Origin: Streptomyces bauhiniae
GTDB lineage: Bacteria; Actinomycetota; Actinomycetes; Streptomycetales; Streptomycetaceae
NCBI RefSeq assembly: GCF_004784475.1
Contig: NZ_SRRT01000001.1
Span: 682,001-746,000 of the forward strand
DNA length: 64,000 nt
Direction: 5' to 3'
In this document: in pieces, positions 1 to 8,384 of the stretch
Layout: every line of letters starts with the position of its first letter
How positions within the stretch are numbered: position 1 is the stretch's first letter
Notes under the pieces: generated by a model
Database searches by the model: none
The model's input: the letters and a program-made list of their open reading frames with translations, nothing else
Told to the model about the DNA's origin: nothing
Made by a program: the position numbers and the translations under genes

Positions 1-227
1 TCCGCGTCCGGGTCCTGGCCGAGGCCGACGGAGTTGAGGATGTCCCGTTCGGTGAGGATGCCGATGCCGCCCGCGTCCGGGTCGAGCACCACGGCGGCGC
101 CGACCCGGCGGGCGGACATCAGGGCTGCGGCCTGGCGGAGGGTGTGGGCGGGGCCGATGGTGAGGACCACCGTGCTCATGGCGTCCTTGACGAGCGTGGG
201 GGGCGATGCGGGGGCGGGAACGAGCAT
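1..227 (-). CDS. CBS-domain protein, N-terminal part (cut by window edge)
   Basis: Reverse-strand frame opens with ATG at 227 and runs off the left edge, giving about 75 residues. An AGGAGG Shine-Dalgarno stands 12 bases before the start. After a short Pro/Ala-rich leader the protein reads VKDAMSTVVLTIGP, then an alanine-rich helix and GAAVVLDPDAGGIGILTERD, which is the typical layout of the first CBS motif. Paired CBS domains usually bind adenosyl ligands and regulate or sense energy state. Only the first half is visible, so any fused effector domain and the partner genes cannot be judged. The 150-base gap to hisN shows nothing clear. Confidence 0.75.
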   Translation of the reverse strand, partial: MLVPAPASPPTLVKDAMSTVVLTIGPAHTLRQAAALMSARRVGAAVVLDPDAGGIGILTERDILNSVGLGQDPDA

Positions 228-377
228 GGGCTTCAGCCACCTCCTGCGGAACCCGCGCCGCACCAGCACGGATTCACGAATTCACAAGTGAGGGAGGCTT
301 CAGAGTGCCAGGTAAAAGGGAGGTCAACAAGGGGGCGCGCGCGGCCTGTTGAGGGCGCGCGGCCCCGGCGGGTGCGC

Positions 378-1172
378 TCAGTCGCCGAGGCGTCCCAGCA
401 GCGCGTCGTGCAGCAGGCCGTTGGAGGCCGCCGCGTTGCCGCTGTGCGGGCCCGGACGGCCGTCGAGGCCGGTGAAGGTGCCGCCCGCCTCGGTGACGAT
501 GATCGCGTTGGCCGCCATGTCCCACAGCGACAGCTCCGGCTCGGCGCACAGGTCCACCGAGCCCTCCGCCACCATCATGTACGGCCAGAAGTCGCCGTAC
601 GCGCGCGTGCGCCACACCTCGCGGGACAGCTCCAGGAAGCCGTCGAGCCGGCCGCGCTCCTCCCAGCCGGTGAGCGAGGAGTAGGCGAAGGAGGCGTCGG
701 CCAGGTCGCTCACCCCGGAGGCGTGGATACGGCTCGCCGAGGTCAGGCTGCGCCCGGTGAAGGCGCCGTGGTCCTTCGCGGCCCACCAGCGGCGGCCCAG
801 CGCGGGCGCCGAGACCAGGCCCACGACCGGATGGAACCCGCCCGGACCCGCCTCCATCAGCGAGATCAGGGTCGCCCACACCGGGACCCCGCGCACATAG
901 TTCTTGGTGCCGTCGATCGGGTCGATCACCCAGCGGCGCGGGCCCGAGCCCTCGGCGCCGTACTCCTCGCCCAGTACCGAGTCACGGGGGCGGGCGCGCT
1001 GGAGGTGGTTGCGGATCAGCTCCTCGGCGGCCTTGTCCGCCTCGCTGACCGGGGTCATGTCCGGTTTCGTCTCGACCTTCAGGTCGAGGGCCTTGAAGCG
1101 CTCCATGGTGGTCGCGTCGGCGGCGTCCGCGAGGACATGGGCGAGGCGCAGATCGTCGAGATAGTCCGGCAT
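378..1172 (-). CDS. hisN: Histidinol-phosphatase, inositol-monophosphatase family
   Basis: This 264-residue cytoplasmic phosphatase should dephosphorylate L-histidinol phosphate in histidine biosynthesis. It carries the family metal-binding motifs: an acidic segment around the SEADKAAEELI helix, DPIDGTKN near residue 84, and a late WDMAAN followed by an EAGG turn. Family members use two or three Mg ions. The start MPDYLDDLRLAHVL was preferred over a longer upstream frame because the extension is Arg/Pro-rich noise, and because a TACGGT box lies exactly six bases before this ATG, predicting a leaderless message. A broader inositol-phosphatase activity cannot be excluded, but actinobacterial HisN proteins look like this. 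Confidence 0.88.
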   Translation of the reverse strand: MPDYLDDLRLAHVLADAADATTMERFKALDLKVETKPDMTPVSEADKAAEELIRNHLQRARPRDSVLGEEYGAEGSGPRRWVIDPIDGTKNYVRGVPVWATLISLMEAGPGGFHPVVGLVSAPALGRRWWAAKDHGAFTGRSLTSASRIHASGVSDLADASFAYSSLTGWEERGRLDGFLELSREVWRTRAYGDFWPYMMVAEGSVDLCAEPELSLWDMAANAIIVTEAGGTFTGLDGRPGPHSGNAAASNGLLHDALLGRLGD

Positions 1173-1178
1173 GTGACG

Positions 1179-1184
1179 ACCGTA
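1179..1184 (-). promoter_or_regulatory. Candidate -10 box for leaderless hisN
   Basis: On the reverse strand TACGGT (TANNNT type) ends six bases before the hisN ATG, so transcription would start at or next to the A of the start codon. No Shine-Dalgarno is seen, which fits. A convincing -35 is not visible. Confidence 0.45.
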
Positions 1185-1336
1185 TCGGCCGCGGGTGTCC
1201 GGAAGCCACCAGGGGGAGCGCGGGCGCGGCGCACGGCGCACTGGCCGAACCGCGCCCCCGGTACGCCCCCGGACCCTTGACAGCGCCGGTGGGCGAGTCA
1301 AATCTAAGCGCCACAGCTCGCCCCAGGGAGGCGAAG

Positions 1337-1945
1337 ATGCCCGCAGCCCGCGAATCGCTGCTGGACGCCGCTGGCAGAGCGCTCGCCCATCGGCCGTGGT
1401 CGACGGTACGGATGGTCGACGTGGCCGCGGCCGCCGGAGTGTCCCGGCAGACGCTCTACAACGAGTTCGGCAGCAAGGACGGCCTGGCCCGCGCCCTGAT
1501 GCGGCGCGAGGCCGACGGCTACCTCGCCGGCGTGGAACGCGCCCTCGCCACCCACACAGACCCCCGCGACCGGCTCGCCGCCACCGCCGAGTGGACCGCC
1601 ACCGCCGCCCGCGGCAACGCGCTGGTACGGGCCATGCTCACCGGAAGCTGGACCGAACGGCTCCCCGAGCCCGCCCGCCCCGGCGTGCCCTCCACCTCCA
1701 CCGTGCCCGCGCAGCGCCGGGCCGACGGGCCGCTGCCCGCGCCCGGAGACTTCCTGCGGATGGTGCGCGACCGGGCCGTGGCCGTCCTCGCCGCACCCGG
1801 CGTCCCCGCGTCCGACACCGCGAAGCTGGCCTTCGCCTGCGAACTCGCCCTCCGGCTCGGCCTGTCCTGCGTGGCGGCACCGGCCGGCGAGGGCGGCACC
1901 GCGGCCCTCGTCCACCACGCCCTGCACCGGGACCTCGACAGTTAG
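1337..1945 (+). CDS. TetR-family transcriptional regulator
   Basis: A 202-residue protein with an N-terminal TetR helix-turn-helix: VDVAAAAGVSRQTLYNEFGSK at about residues 28-48, followed by an all-helical ligand domain without a recognisable signature. The start MPAARESLL is supported by GGGAGG seven bases upstream. An in-frame GTG 60 bases earlier has no such site. A TTGACA at 1277-1282 with AT-rich sequence around 1300-1308 may be its promoter. The gene is convergent with the downstream SMR exporter and overlaps it by three bases, an arrangement often seen for an efflux gene and its regulator, although control of that exporter is inference only. Confidence 0.85.
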   Translation: MPAARESLLDAAGRALAHRPWSTVRMVDVAAAAGVSRQTLYNEFGSKDGLARALMRREADGYLAGVERALATHTDPRDRLAATAEWTATAARGNALVRAMLTGSWTERLPEPARPGVPSTSTVPAQRRADGPLPAPGDFLRMVRDRAVAVLAAPGVPASDTAKLAFACELALRLGLSCVAAPAGEGGTAALVHHALHRDLDS

Positions 1946-2265
1946 TGCGCCGACCCCGACAACTGGAGGCCGATCACCCCGACGATCACCAGGGAGATGG
2001 AGACGATCTTCAGGGTGGAGACCAGGTCGCCGAGGAAGACCATGCCGTAGATCGCGGTGCCCGCCGCGCCGATGCCGGTCCACACCGCGTAGGCCGGGCC
2101 GACGTCGAGCTTCTTCAGGGCCAGGGTCAGCAGGCCGAAGCTGCCGAGGGCGAAGGAGGCGAAGGCGATGGTCGGCCAGAGCCGGGTGAACCCGTGGGAC
2201 AGCTTCAGGCACACGGCGAAACCGGTCTCCAGCAGCCCGGCGACGATGACCAGCAGCCACGCCAT
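1942..2265 (-). CDS. SMR-family transporter, SugE/Gdx-like
   Basis: A 107-residue protein with four predicted membrane helices, the length of the small multidrug resistance family. The conserved membrane glutamate sits in the first helix (GLLETGFAV), and KKLDVGPAYAVWTGIGA in helix 2-3 is typical of the SugE/Gdx branch, many members of which export guanidinium rather than drugs. GGGGAGG lies eight bases before the chosen ATG. A reverse-strand CATAAT at 2306-2311 could be a -10 element in the 85-base gap after rsgA. No guanidine riboswitch was recognised in that short leader. Substrate remains unproven. Confidence 0.85.
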   Translation of the reverse strand: MAWLLVIVAGLLETGFAVCLKLSHGFTRLWPTIAFASFALGSFGLLTLALKKLDVGPAYAVWTGIGAAGTAIYGMVFLGDLVSTLKIVSISLVIVGVIGLQLSGSAH

Positions 2266-2349
2266 GCGCTGTCCTCCCCTAGGTCCGGATCTCCGGCTCG
2301 GTGCGATTATGCACTTACCGAACCCGCGCTCCGGCAAACCACGCGAGCC

Positions 2350-3360
2350 TCAGTCGCCCTCGCGGCGCTCCCTGGTCGCCAGCAGCCGGCGCAGCGAGTA
2401 CAGCCGGGCCTGGCGCGCGTGGCCCTCGGCCACCCAGGCGTCCAGCGCGCAGTCCGGCTCGTCGTGGCTGCACGCGCGCGGGCAGCCGGCCGTCCCCGGC
2501 ACCAGGTCCGGGAAGGCGTTGATCACCCGTGAGGGGTCGATGTGCGCCAGCCCGAAGGACCGTACGCCCGGTGTGTCGACGACCCAGCCCTCGCCGTCGC
2601 CGAGCGGCAGCGCCAGCGCGGAGGTGGTGGTGTGCCGGCCCCGGCCGGTCACCGCGTTGACGTGTCCCGTGCTGCGCCGGAGGTCCTTCGGGACCAGGGC
2701 GTTGACGAGGGTGGTCTTGCCGACGCCGGAGTGGCCGACGAACGCCGTTATCTTCCCGTCCAGTTGCTCGCGGACCCGGTCGGCCGCGTCGCCGTTCTCC
2801 AGCTCCTCGCGGCTGGTCACCACGTAGGGGATGTCCAGGTCGCCGTACAGCTCCAGCAGCTTGTCCGGGGAGGCCAGGTCCGACTTGGTCATGACCAGCA
2901 GGGGCGTGAGGCCGCCGTCGAAGGCCGCGACCAGGCAGCGGTCGATCAGCCGGGGGCGGGGCTCGGGGTCCGCGAGGGCGGTGACGATGGCGAGCTGGTC
3001 GGCGTTGGCCACCACGACGCGCTCGTAGGGATCGTCGTCGTCGGCGGTGCGGCGCAGCAGGGAGGAGCGCTCCCCGATGCGCACGATCCGCGCGAGGGTG
3101 TCCTTCTGGCCCGACAGGTCACCGACGATCGAGACCCGGTCGCCCACCACGGCCGCCTTGCGGCCCAGCTCGCGGGCCTTCATCGCGGTGATGGTCCGCC
3201 CCTCGACCAGACAGGTCAGCCGGCCCCGGTCGACGGTGAGGACCATGCCCTCCGCCGCGTCCTCGTGCTTGGGCCGGATGTTGGTCCGCGGGCGGTTGCC
3301 CTTGCGGTTGGGACGCGTGCGGATGTCGTCCTCGTCGGTGTGCTTGCCGTAGCGGCGCAT
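2350..3360 (-). CDS. rsgA: Ribosome small-subunit-dependent GTPase A
   Basis: RsgA is a GTPase that assists late 30S subunit maturation. The 336-residue protein shows the diagnostic circular permutation of GTPase motifs: G4 (MTKSD) comes first, then G1 (GHSGVGKTTL, about residue 214) and G3 (DTPG). An N-terminal OB-fold precedes them, and a C-terminal zinc cluster contains CPRACSH and DC. A basic N-terminal tail fits RNA contact. The start lies 17 bases downstream of the aroA stop, so both genes are probably one transcript, a pairing common in Streptomyces. Confidence 0.93.
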   Translation of the reverse strand: MRRYGKHTDEDDIRTRPNRKGNRPRTNIRPKHEDAAEGMVLTVDRGRLTCLVEGRTITAMKARELGRKAAVVGDRVSIVGDLSGQKDTLARIVRIGERSSLLRRTADDDDPYERVVVANADQLAIVTALADPEPRPRLIDRCLVAAFDGGLTPLLVMTKSDLASPDKLLELYGDLDIPYVVTSREELENGDAADRVREQLDGKITAFVGHSGVGKTTLVNALVPKDLRRSTGHVNAVTGRGRHTTTSALALPLGDGEGWVVDTPGVRSFGLAHIDPSRVINAFPDLVPGTAGCPRACSHDEPDCALDAWVAEGHARQARLYSLRRLLATRERREGD

Positions 3361-3377
3361 GATCTCGTCCCGACCGT

Positions 3378-4694
3378 TCAGTTACCGAGCATCCCGGCCC
3401 ACAGCTCGGGGAAGTCCGGGAGGGTCTTCGCCGTCGTCGCCACGTTCTCGATCCGCACCCCCGGCACGGCCAGGCCGATGATCGCGCCCGCCGTCGCCAT
3501 CCGGTGGTCGTCGTAGGTGTGGAACACCCCGCCGTGCAGCGCGCGCGGCCGGATGTGCAGGCCGTCGGCGGTCTCGGTGACGTCGCCGCCGAGTTCGTTG
3601 ATCTCCTTGGTGAGCGCGGCCAGCCGGTCCGTCTCGTGCAGCCGGAGGTGGGCCACGCCGCGCAGGGTGGAGGGGGAGTCGGCGAGGGCGGCGACCGCGG
3701 CGATGCCGGGGGTCAGCTCGCCGACGTCGCCCAGGTCCACGTCGATGCCGTGCACCGCGCCGGAACCGGAGAACACCAGCCCGTACTCGGTCAGCTCGCA
3801 GGAGCCACCCATCTCGGTGAAGATCTCCCGCAGCCGGTCACCCGGCTGGGTGGTGCGCTCCGGCCAGTCCGGGATCGTCACCTTGCCGCCGGTGACCAGG
3901 GCGGCCGCCAGGAACGGCTGGGCGTTGGACAGGTCCGGCTCGACCGTGAGGTCCCGGCCCAGCAGCGCGCCCGGCGTCACCCGCCACACGTTGGGCTCGC
4001 CGCCCGACTCCGGGGTGTCGACCTGGGCGCCGACCGCGCGCAGCATGTCCACCGTCATCCGGATGTGGGGGAGCGAGGGCAGGGTCGCGCCGGTGTGGCG
4101 GACCTCCACGCCCTGGTTGAAGCGCGGCGCGGACAGCAGCAGCGCCGAGACGAACTGGGACGACGAGGACGCGTCGACCGACACCGGGCCGCCCTCCAGC
4201 GCCCCGCCGCCGTGCACGGTCAGCGGCAGCGCGCCCCGGCCGTCGTCGTCGATCCGGGCGCCCAGCACGCGCAGCGCGTCGATCACGCCGTGCAGCGGGC
4301 GCTCGTAGGAGCGGGGGTCGCCGTCGAAGCGGACCGGGCCGTCGGCCAGCGCGGCGACCGGCGGCAGGAAGCGCATGACCGTGCCCGCGTTGCCGACGTC
4401 CACCGTGGCCGGGCCGCGCAGCCCCGTCGGCAGCACCCGCCACGCCTCGCCGGACCCGTCCGGGCCGACGCCCTCCTCGATCTCCACGCCCATCGCGCGC
4501 AGCGCCCCGGCCATCAGCAGGGTGTCCCGCGACCGCAGCGGACGGCGCAGCCAGCCCGGCTCGGAGGCGAGGGCGGCCAGCACCAGGGCCCGGTTGGTGA
4601 CCGATTTGGAACCGGGCACGTGGACCGTCGCGTCGACGGCCCCGGTCGCGTGCGGGGCGGGCCAGAGGGCGGTGTGAGCGGGGTTCACGGTCAT
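3378..4694 (-). CDS. aroA: 3-phosphoshikimate 1-carboxyvinyltransferase (EPSP synthase)
   Basis: AroA joins shikimate-3-phosphate and phosphoenolpyruvate in the shikimate pathway. The 438-residue product carries the N-terminal substrate loop [16 protein letters not shown], the glycine-rich LFVGNAGT-type segment seen here as [13 protein letters not shown], and the C-terminal DHRMA motif ([12 protein letters not shown]). ATG at 4694 was chosen because it opens the conserved sequence [16 protein letters not shown] nine bases upstream is the alternative. TAAAGT lies seven bases before this ATG and could be a -10. Leads the aroA-rsgA unit. Confidence 0.94.
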   Translation of the reverse strand: MTVNPAHTALWPAPHATGAVDATVHVPGSKSVTNRALVLAALASEPGWLRRPLRSRDTLLMAGALRAMGVEIEEGVGPDGSGEAWRVLPTGLRGPATVDVGNAGTVMRFLPPVAALADGPVRFDGDPRSYERPLHGVIDALRVLGARIDDDGRGALPLTVHGGGALEGGPVSVDASSSSQFVSALLLSAPRFNQGVEVRHTGATLPSLPHIRMTVDMLRAVGAQVDTPESGGEPNVWRVTPGALLGRDLTVEPDLSNAQPFLAAALVTGGKVTIPDWPERTTQPGDRLREIFTEMGGSCELTEYGLVFSGSGAVHGIDVDLGDVGELTPGIAAVAALADSPSTLRGVAHLRLHETDRLAALTKEINELGGDVTETADGLHIRPRALHGGVFHTYDDHRMATAGAIIGLAVPGVRIENVATTAKTLPDFPELWAGMLGN

Positions 4695-4754
4695 GCGCCC
4701 CACTTTAGTGGCTGGGACCGCACCCAGATCTTGATCGAACCCGCCCGGCGGCGC

Positions 4755-5477
4755 TCAGAGCCGCAGCAGCCACTGCCCGCCGCCGATCAGCGAGCACAGC
4801 GACACCGCGTGGAACAGGAACAGCCACAGCCCGGCCGGCACATGGGTCAGCCGGGAGAGCTGGTCCGCGTCGGAGTCCCCGGCGCCGCCCCGCATCCGCT
4901 TGGCCTGCAGCTCGAAGGGCGGACGCACCCCGCCCAGCAGCAGGAACCACACCACCGCGTACGCGAACGCCGCCTGCACCTGCGGTCCCGCCAGCCACGA
5001 CACCAGCAGGAACGCCCCGCCGGTCAGCACCACGGTCAGCACCCCGTAGGCGTTGCGGATCATCACCAGCATCGCCAGCAGCAGGGCGGTCGCCACCCAC
5101 AGCAGCAGGGTGATGCGCCCGGCGGCCAGCAGCGCGGCCCCGCCGAGCCCGAGCAGCGAGGGCGCGGTGTAGCCCGCGGCGGCCGTCAGGATCATGCCGA
5201 GCCCGTACGGCTTGCCCCGGCTCACCGTGAGGCCGCTGGTGTCGGAGTGCAGCCGTATCCCGGTCAGCTTGCGGCCGGTGACGAGCGCGATCAGCCCGTG
5301 GCCGCCCTCGTGCGCGATGGTGATCGCGTTCCGGGCCACCCGCCACACCGGGTGCGGGGCGACCACGGCGAGCGCGGCGGCCAGGGTGGCGAGGACCACC
5401 CACAGGTCGGGACCGGACTGGGTGCCGCTGAGCCGGTCCCAGAGATCGGGCAGCGCGGTGGTCGTGTTGCTGTCCAT
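4755..5477 (-). CDS. M50-family membrane metallopeptidase
   Basis: A 240-residue integral membrane protein with about six hydrophobic segments. HEGGH, preceded by AITIA at about residues 51-60, is the zinc-binding HExxH motif of M50/S2P-type peptidases, here in the M50B-like form. A second conserved metal ligand region is not obvious. Such proteins cut substrates within or near the membrane, but the target is unknown. It is divergent from the SRAP gene across a 50-base gap, and it may follow on from no other gene, since aroA starts 60 bases away on the same strand downstream. Confidence 0.82.
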   Translation of the reverse strand: MDSNTTTALPDLWDRLSGTQSGPDLWVVLATLAAALAVVAPHPVWRVARNAITIAHEGGHGLIALVTGRKLTGIRLHSDTSGLTVSRGKPYGLGMILTAAAGYTAPSLLGLGGAALLAAGRITLLLWVATALLLAMLVMIRNAYGVLTVVLTGGAFLLVSWLAGPQVQAAFAYAVVWFLLLGGVRPPFELQAKRMRGGAGDSDADQLSRLTHVPAGLWLFLFHAVSLCSLIGGGQWLLRL

Positions 5478-5527
5478 GTCTGCGGGTGGCTCCCTGTCGT
5501 CGGACGGACTCTGGCACTGTGGCTGGT

Positions 5528-6382
5528 ATGTGCGGACGGTATGCGGCCAGTCGTAGCCCAGAGGATCTCGCGGGAGTCTTCGACATCGAGGTGGGGGTCC
5601 CCCCTGCCCCGGCGGACGGGGGCGACCGTACCCCGGAACCCGAGGAGACCCTGGCGCCGGACTGGAACGTGGCCCCGACCAAGGAGGTCTACGCGGTCCT
5701 GGACCGTCCGCTGAAAGACGCCGCCGACCGCCGTCCGGTTCGCCAGTTGCGCCGGCTGAAGTGGGGACTGGTGCCGTCCTGGGCCAAGACCCCCGAGGGT
5801 GCCGCCCGGATGATCAACGCCCGCGCGGAGACCGTGCACGAGAAGCCGGCCTACCGCCGCGCCTTCGCCGCCCGCCGCTGCATCCTGCCCGCCGACGGCT
5901 ACTACGAGTGGGTCACCGGCGAGCAGGAGCGCGACCTGGAGGTGGAGGGCAAGAAGAAGCGGGCCCGCAAGCAGCCGTACTTCGTGACCCCCGCCGACGG
6001 CTCGGTGTTCGCCATGGCCGGGCTGTACGAGTTCTGGCGCGACCGCACCCTGCCCGACGACCACCCCGGCGCCTGGTGGGCGACCTGCTCGGTGATCACC
6101 ACCGAGGCGGAACAGGGTCCGCTCGCCGTCGCCCCCGCCGAGGGCCCCGGCTCGCTCGCCGACATCCACCCCCGGATGCCCCTGATGCTCACCCCGGACC
6201 GCTGGGACGCCTGGCTGGACCCCGCCCGCACCGACCCCGAGGAGCTGCGGGAGCTGCTGGCCCCGCCGCCGGAGGGCCTGATGCGGGCCTACCCGGTGCC
6301 GACGGCCGTCAGCAACGTCCGCAACAACGGGCCGGAGCTGCTGAAGGAGCTGGAGGGGCCCGAGGAGGGCACACTCTTCTGA
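5528..6382 (+). CDS. SOS-response-associated peptidase (SRAP/YedK/HMCES family)
   Basis: SRAP proteins crosslink abasic sites in single-stranded DNA through the alpha-amino group and thiol of Cys2. The chosen start gives MCGRYA, placing Cys2 correctly after methionine removal. A 14-residue upstream extension would bury it and is therefore rejected. Other family motifs are visible: NVAPT (residue ~50), the WGLVPSWAK segment, INARAET with catalytic Asn, CILPADGYYEW with the catalytic Glu, and the C-terminal HPRMP active-site His. Length (284 aa) fits. No Shine-Dalgarno is evident before the ATG. Confidence 0.93.
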   Translation: MCGRYAASRSPEDLAGVFDIEVGVPPAPADGGDRTPEPEETLAPDWNVAPTKEVYAVLDRPLKDAADRRPVRQLRRLKWGLVPSWAKTPEGAARMINARAETVHEKPAYRRAFAARRCILPADGYYEWVTGEQERDLEVEGKKKRARKQPYFVTPADGSVFAMAGLYEFWRDRTLPDDHPGAWWATCSVITTEAEQGPLAVAPAEGPGSLADIHPRMPLMLTPDRWDAWLDPARTDPEELRELLAPPPEGLMRAYPVPTAVSNVRNNGPELLKELEGPEEGTLF

Positions 6383-6395
6383 TGTGATCCCCAGC

Positions 6396-7022
6396 ATGAT
6401 CGAGACCGTCGAGACCGAGGCCGGGACCGCCCGCGTCACCTGGCACCACGCGCCCGAACCCCGCCTCGTCCTGGCCGTGAGTCACGGCGCCGGGGGCGGC
6501 ATCGAGGCCCGCGACCTCCAGGCACTCGCCGCCGCGCTGCCCGCGCACGGGGTGAGCGTCGCCCTGGTCGAACAGCCCTGGCGGGTCGCCGGGCGCAAGG
6601 TCGCCCCCGCGCCGAAGACGCTGGACACCGGCTGGCGTGGCCTGTGGCCCGCGCTGACCCGGCCCGGCCTGCCGGTGATCTCCGGCGGGCGCAGCGCGGG
6701 CGCCCGCGTCGCCTGCCGCACCGCCACCGAGCTGGGCGCCCACGCGGTGCTCGCGCTGAGCTTCCCGCTCCATCCGCCGGGCAAGCCCGAGAAGTCCCGC
6801 GCCGACGAGCTGCTCGGCGCCGGGGTGCCCACGCTCGTCGTGCAGGGCGGGAACGACCCCTTCGGCCGCCCCGAGGAGTTCCCCGAGGGCGGATTCGAGC
6901 TGGTCGAGGTGCCCTACGGCGACCACTCCTTCGCGGTGCCCAAGCGGGCCCCCGTGACGCAGGAGGCCGCGCTGCAGACCGTGACGGACGCCGTCACCAG
7001 GTGGGCCGCGTCACTCGGGTGA
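6396..7022 (+). CDS. Alpha/beta hydrolase, dienelactone-hydrolase-like
   Basis: A 208-residue cytoplasmic protein. The oxyanion region VSHGAGGG follows strand 3, the nucleophile elbow is SGGRSAGAR with Ser100, an acid residue is likely in GGNDPFG, and the catalytic His is in GDHSF near the end. This compact KANL3/Tex30-like subgroup has no well-defined bacterial substrate. ATG at 6396 was preferred to the GTG four codons earlier because the family begins close to the first strand. It starts 13 bases after the SRAP stop codon, so the two are probably cotranscribed. Confidence 0.8.
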   Translation: MIETVETEAGTARVTWHHAPEPRLVLAVSHGAGGGIEARDLQALAAALPAHGVSVALVEQPWRVAGRKVAPAPKTLDTGWRGLWPALTRPGLPVISGGRSAGARVACRTATELGAHAVLALSFPLHPPGKPEKSRADELLGAGVPTLVVQGGNDPFGRPEEFPEGGFELVEVPYGDHSFAVPKRAPVTQEAALQTVTDAVTRWAASLG

Positions 7023-7028
7023 CCCTCG

Positions 7029-7054
7029 GGAATGCCGGACGGGGCACCGCTGTT
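7029..7054 (+). promoter_or_regulatory. SigR-type promoter (autoregulatory) for sigR
   Basis: GGAAT at 7029-7033 and GTT at 7052-7054 are separated by exactly 18 bases, matching the SigR consensus GGAAT-N18-GTT. Transcription from here would include the upstream ATG at 7116, giving the longer sigma isoform. A second, constitutive promoter would have to lie between 7116 and 7281. TATCCT at 7228-7233 is only a weak candidate. Confidence 0.82.
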
Positions 7055-7115
7055 GTGGCGGACAGAAGTACTGGAGCGCCGGTGAGGCGTCGTCGCGGGA
7101 GAGGAAGTCAGCCGC

Positions 7116-7976
7116 ATGGGTTCGACCGCATGTCCGAGTCGCAGCAGCCGCACTGACCTGGACTGGACGGTGCTGCACGCGGCCAAGACCGCTCCGATTC
7201 GAGCGGCGGCGGGTACGGGTCGTGTTCTATCCTCCGAAACGAGTGGGGCCGGTCTCGGCCTCGCGCGGGAACTTGAGGAGGTGGGTCCGGTCACCGGTAC
7301 CGACGCAGGGGCCGGCAGCGGCCAGGCGGAGCAGCCCGAGGGCCAGGGCGTGAGCGCGGAGACGGGCGCCGAGAGCAGCACGGAGCGCAGCGCGCGCTTC
7401 GAGCGGGACGCGCTCGAATTCCTCGACCAGATGTATTCGGCCGCCCTGCGCATGACGCGCAACTCGGCCGACGCCGAGGACCTGGTGCAGGAGACGTATG
7501 CCAAGGCGTACGCGTCGTTCCACCAGTTCCGCGAAGGCACCAACCTCAAGGCGTGGCTGTACCGGATTCTCACCAACACCTTCATCAACTCGTACCGCAA
7601 GAAGCAGCGCGAACCCCAGCGCAGCGCGGCCGAGGAGATCGAGGACTGGCAGCTCGCGCGTGCCGAGTCGCACATGTCGACGGGGCTGCGCTCCGCCGAG
7701 TCCCAGGCGCTGGACCACCTGCCGGACTCGGACGTGAAGTCCGCGCTCCAGTCGATCCCCGAGGAGTTCCGCATCGCGGTCTACCTCGCGGACGTAGAGG
7801 GCTTTGCGTACAAGGAGATCGCGGACATCATGGGGACACCCATCGGTACGGTGATGTCCCGGCTGCACCGGGGCCGTCGCCAACTGCGCGGCATGCTGGA
7901 GGACTACGCGCGCGAGCGCGGCCTGGTCCCCGCGGGCGCCGGAGAGTCGAACGAAGCGAAAGGCTCGGGCTCATGA
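7116..7976 (+). CDS. sigR: ECF sigma factor SigR (thiol-oxidative stress), long isoform frame
   Basis: SigR directs RNA polymerase to disulfide-stress genes and is held by RsrA. Region 2 is seen in [31 protein letters not shown] and region 4 in [23 protein letters not shown]. Two starts are credible. ATG at 7116 (GAGAGGAAG upstream) gives 286 residues, and GTG at 7281 gives 231. The 55-residue difference matches the unstable SigR-prime isoform described for S. coelicolor, made from the autoregulated promoter. The longer frame is listed because the SigR-type promoter lies upstream of it. The stop overlaps the rsrA start (ATGA), so the pair is translationally coupled. Confidence 0.93.
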   Translation: MGSTACPSRSSRTDLDWTVLHAAKTAPIRAAAGTGRVLSSETSGAGLGLARELEEVGPVTGTDAGAGSGQAEQPEGQGVSAETGAESSTERSARFERDALEFLDQMYSAALRMTRNSADAEDLVQETYAKAYASFHQFREGTNLKAWLYRILTNTFINSYRKKQREPQRSAAEEIEDWQLARAESHMSTGLRSAESQALDHLPDSDVKSALQSIPEEFRIAVYLADVEGFAYKEIADIMGTPIGTVMSRLHRGRRQLRGMLEDYARERGLVPAGAGESNEAKGSGS

Positions 7977-8275
7977 GCTGCGGAGAGCCGCACGAGACGG
8001 ACTGCAGTGAGGTCCTGGACCATCTGTACGAGTTTCTCGACAGCGAGATGCCGGACGTCGACCGCGACAAGTTCCAGCACCACTTCGAGGAATGCCACCC
8101 GTGCCTGGAGAAGTACGGCCTGGAGCAGGCCGTCAAGAAGCTGGTCAAGCGGTGCTGCGGACATGACGACGTCCCCGCCGACCTGCGCGCCAAGGTCATG
8201 GGCCGGATCGAGCTGATCCGCTCCGGCGGCACCGTCCCCGAGCATGACGTGACCGCGGCCGCCCGCGAGAGCTGA
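7973..8275 (+). CDS. rsrA: Zinc redox anti-sigma factor RsrA
   Basis: A 100-residue ZAS-family anti-sigma factor that releases SigR when its thiols oxidise. The residues known to matter in S. coelicolor RsrA are all in place: Cys11, His37, Cys41 and Cys44 (HxxxCxxC in HHFEECHPC), plus Cys61-Cys62. Cys3 is also present. The start codon overlaps the sigR stop by four bases, which couples translation and keeps the two proteins near equal amounts. The short Ser/Gly C-terminus has no further domain. Confidence 0.95.
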   Translation: MSCGEPHETDCSEVLDHLYEFLDSEMPDVDRDKFQHHFEECHPCLEKYGLEQAVKKLVKRCCGHDDVPADLRAKVMGRIELIRSGGTVPEHDVTAAARES

Positions 8276-8384
8276 CCGCCGCTTCCGTCACCCGAACGTG
8301 CTAATCCCAGCGGACTAGCCCCCGCCTCCCCCGTACCCCGTCCTACGCTCCACCCCGGACGGGGCACGGTCGGGGAGGGCGTCA

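Noticed and set aside
3504..5714. Forward open frame of over 700 codons opposite aroA and the M50 gene
   Set aside because: Typical GC-rich antisense shadow: Val/Gly/Arg/Gln-rich, no motifs, and clear real genes on the other strand.
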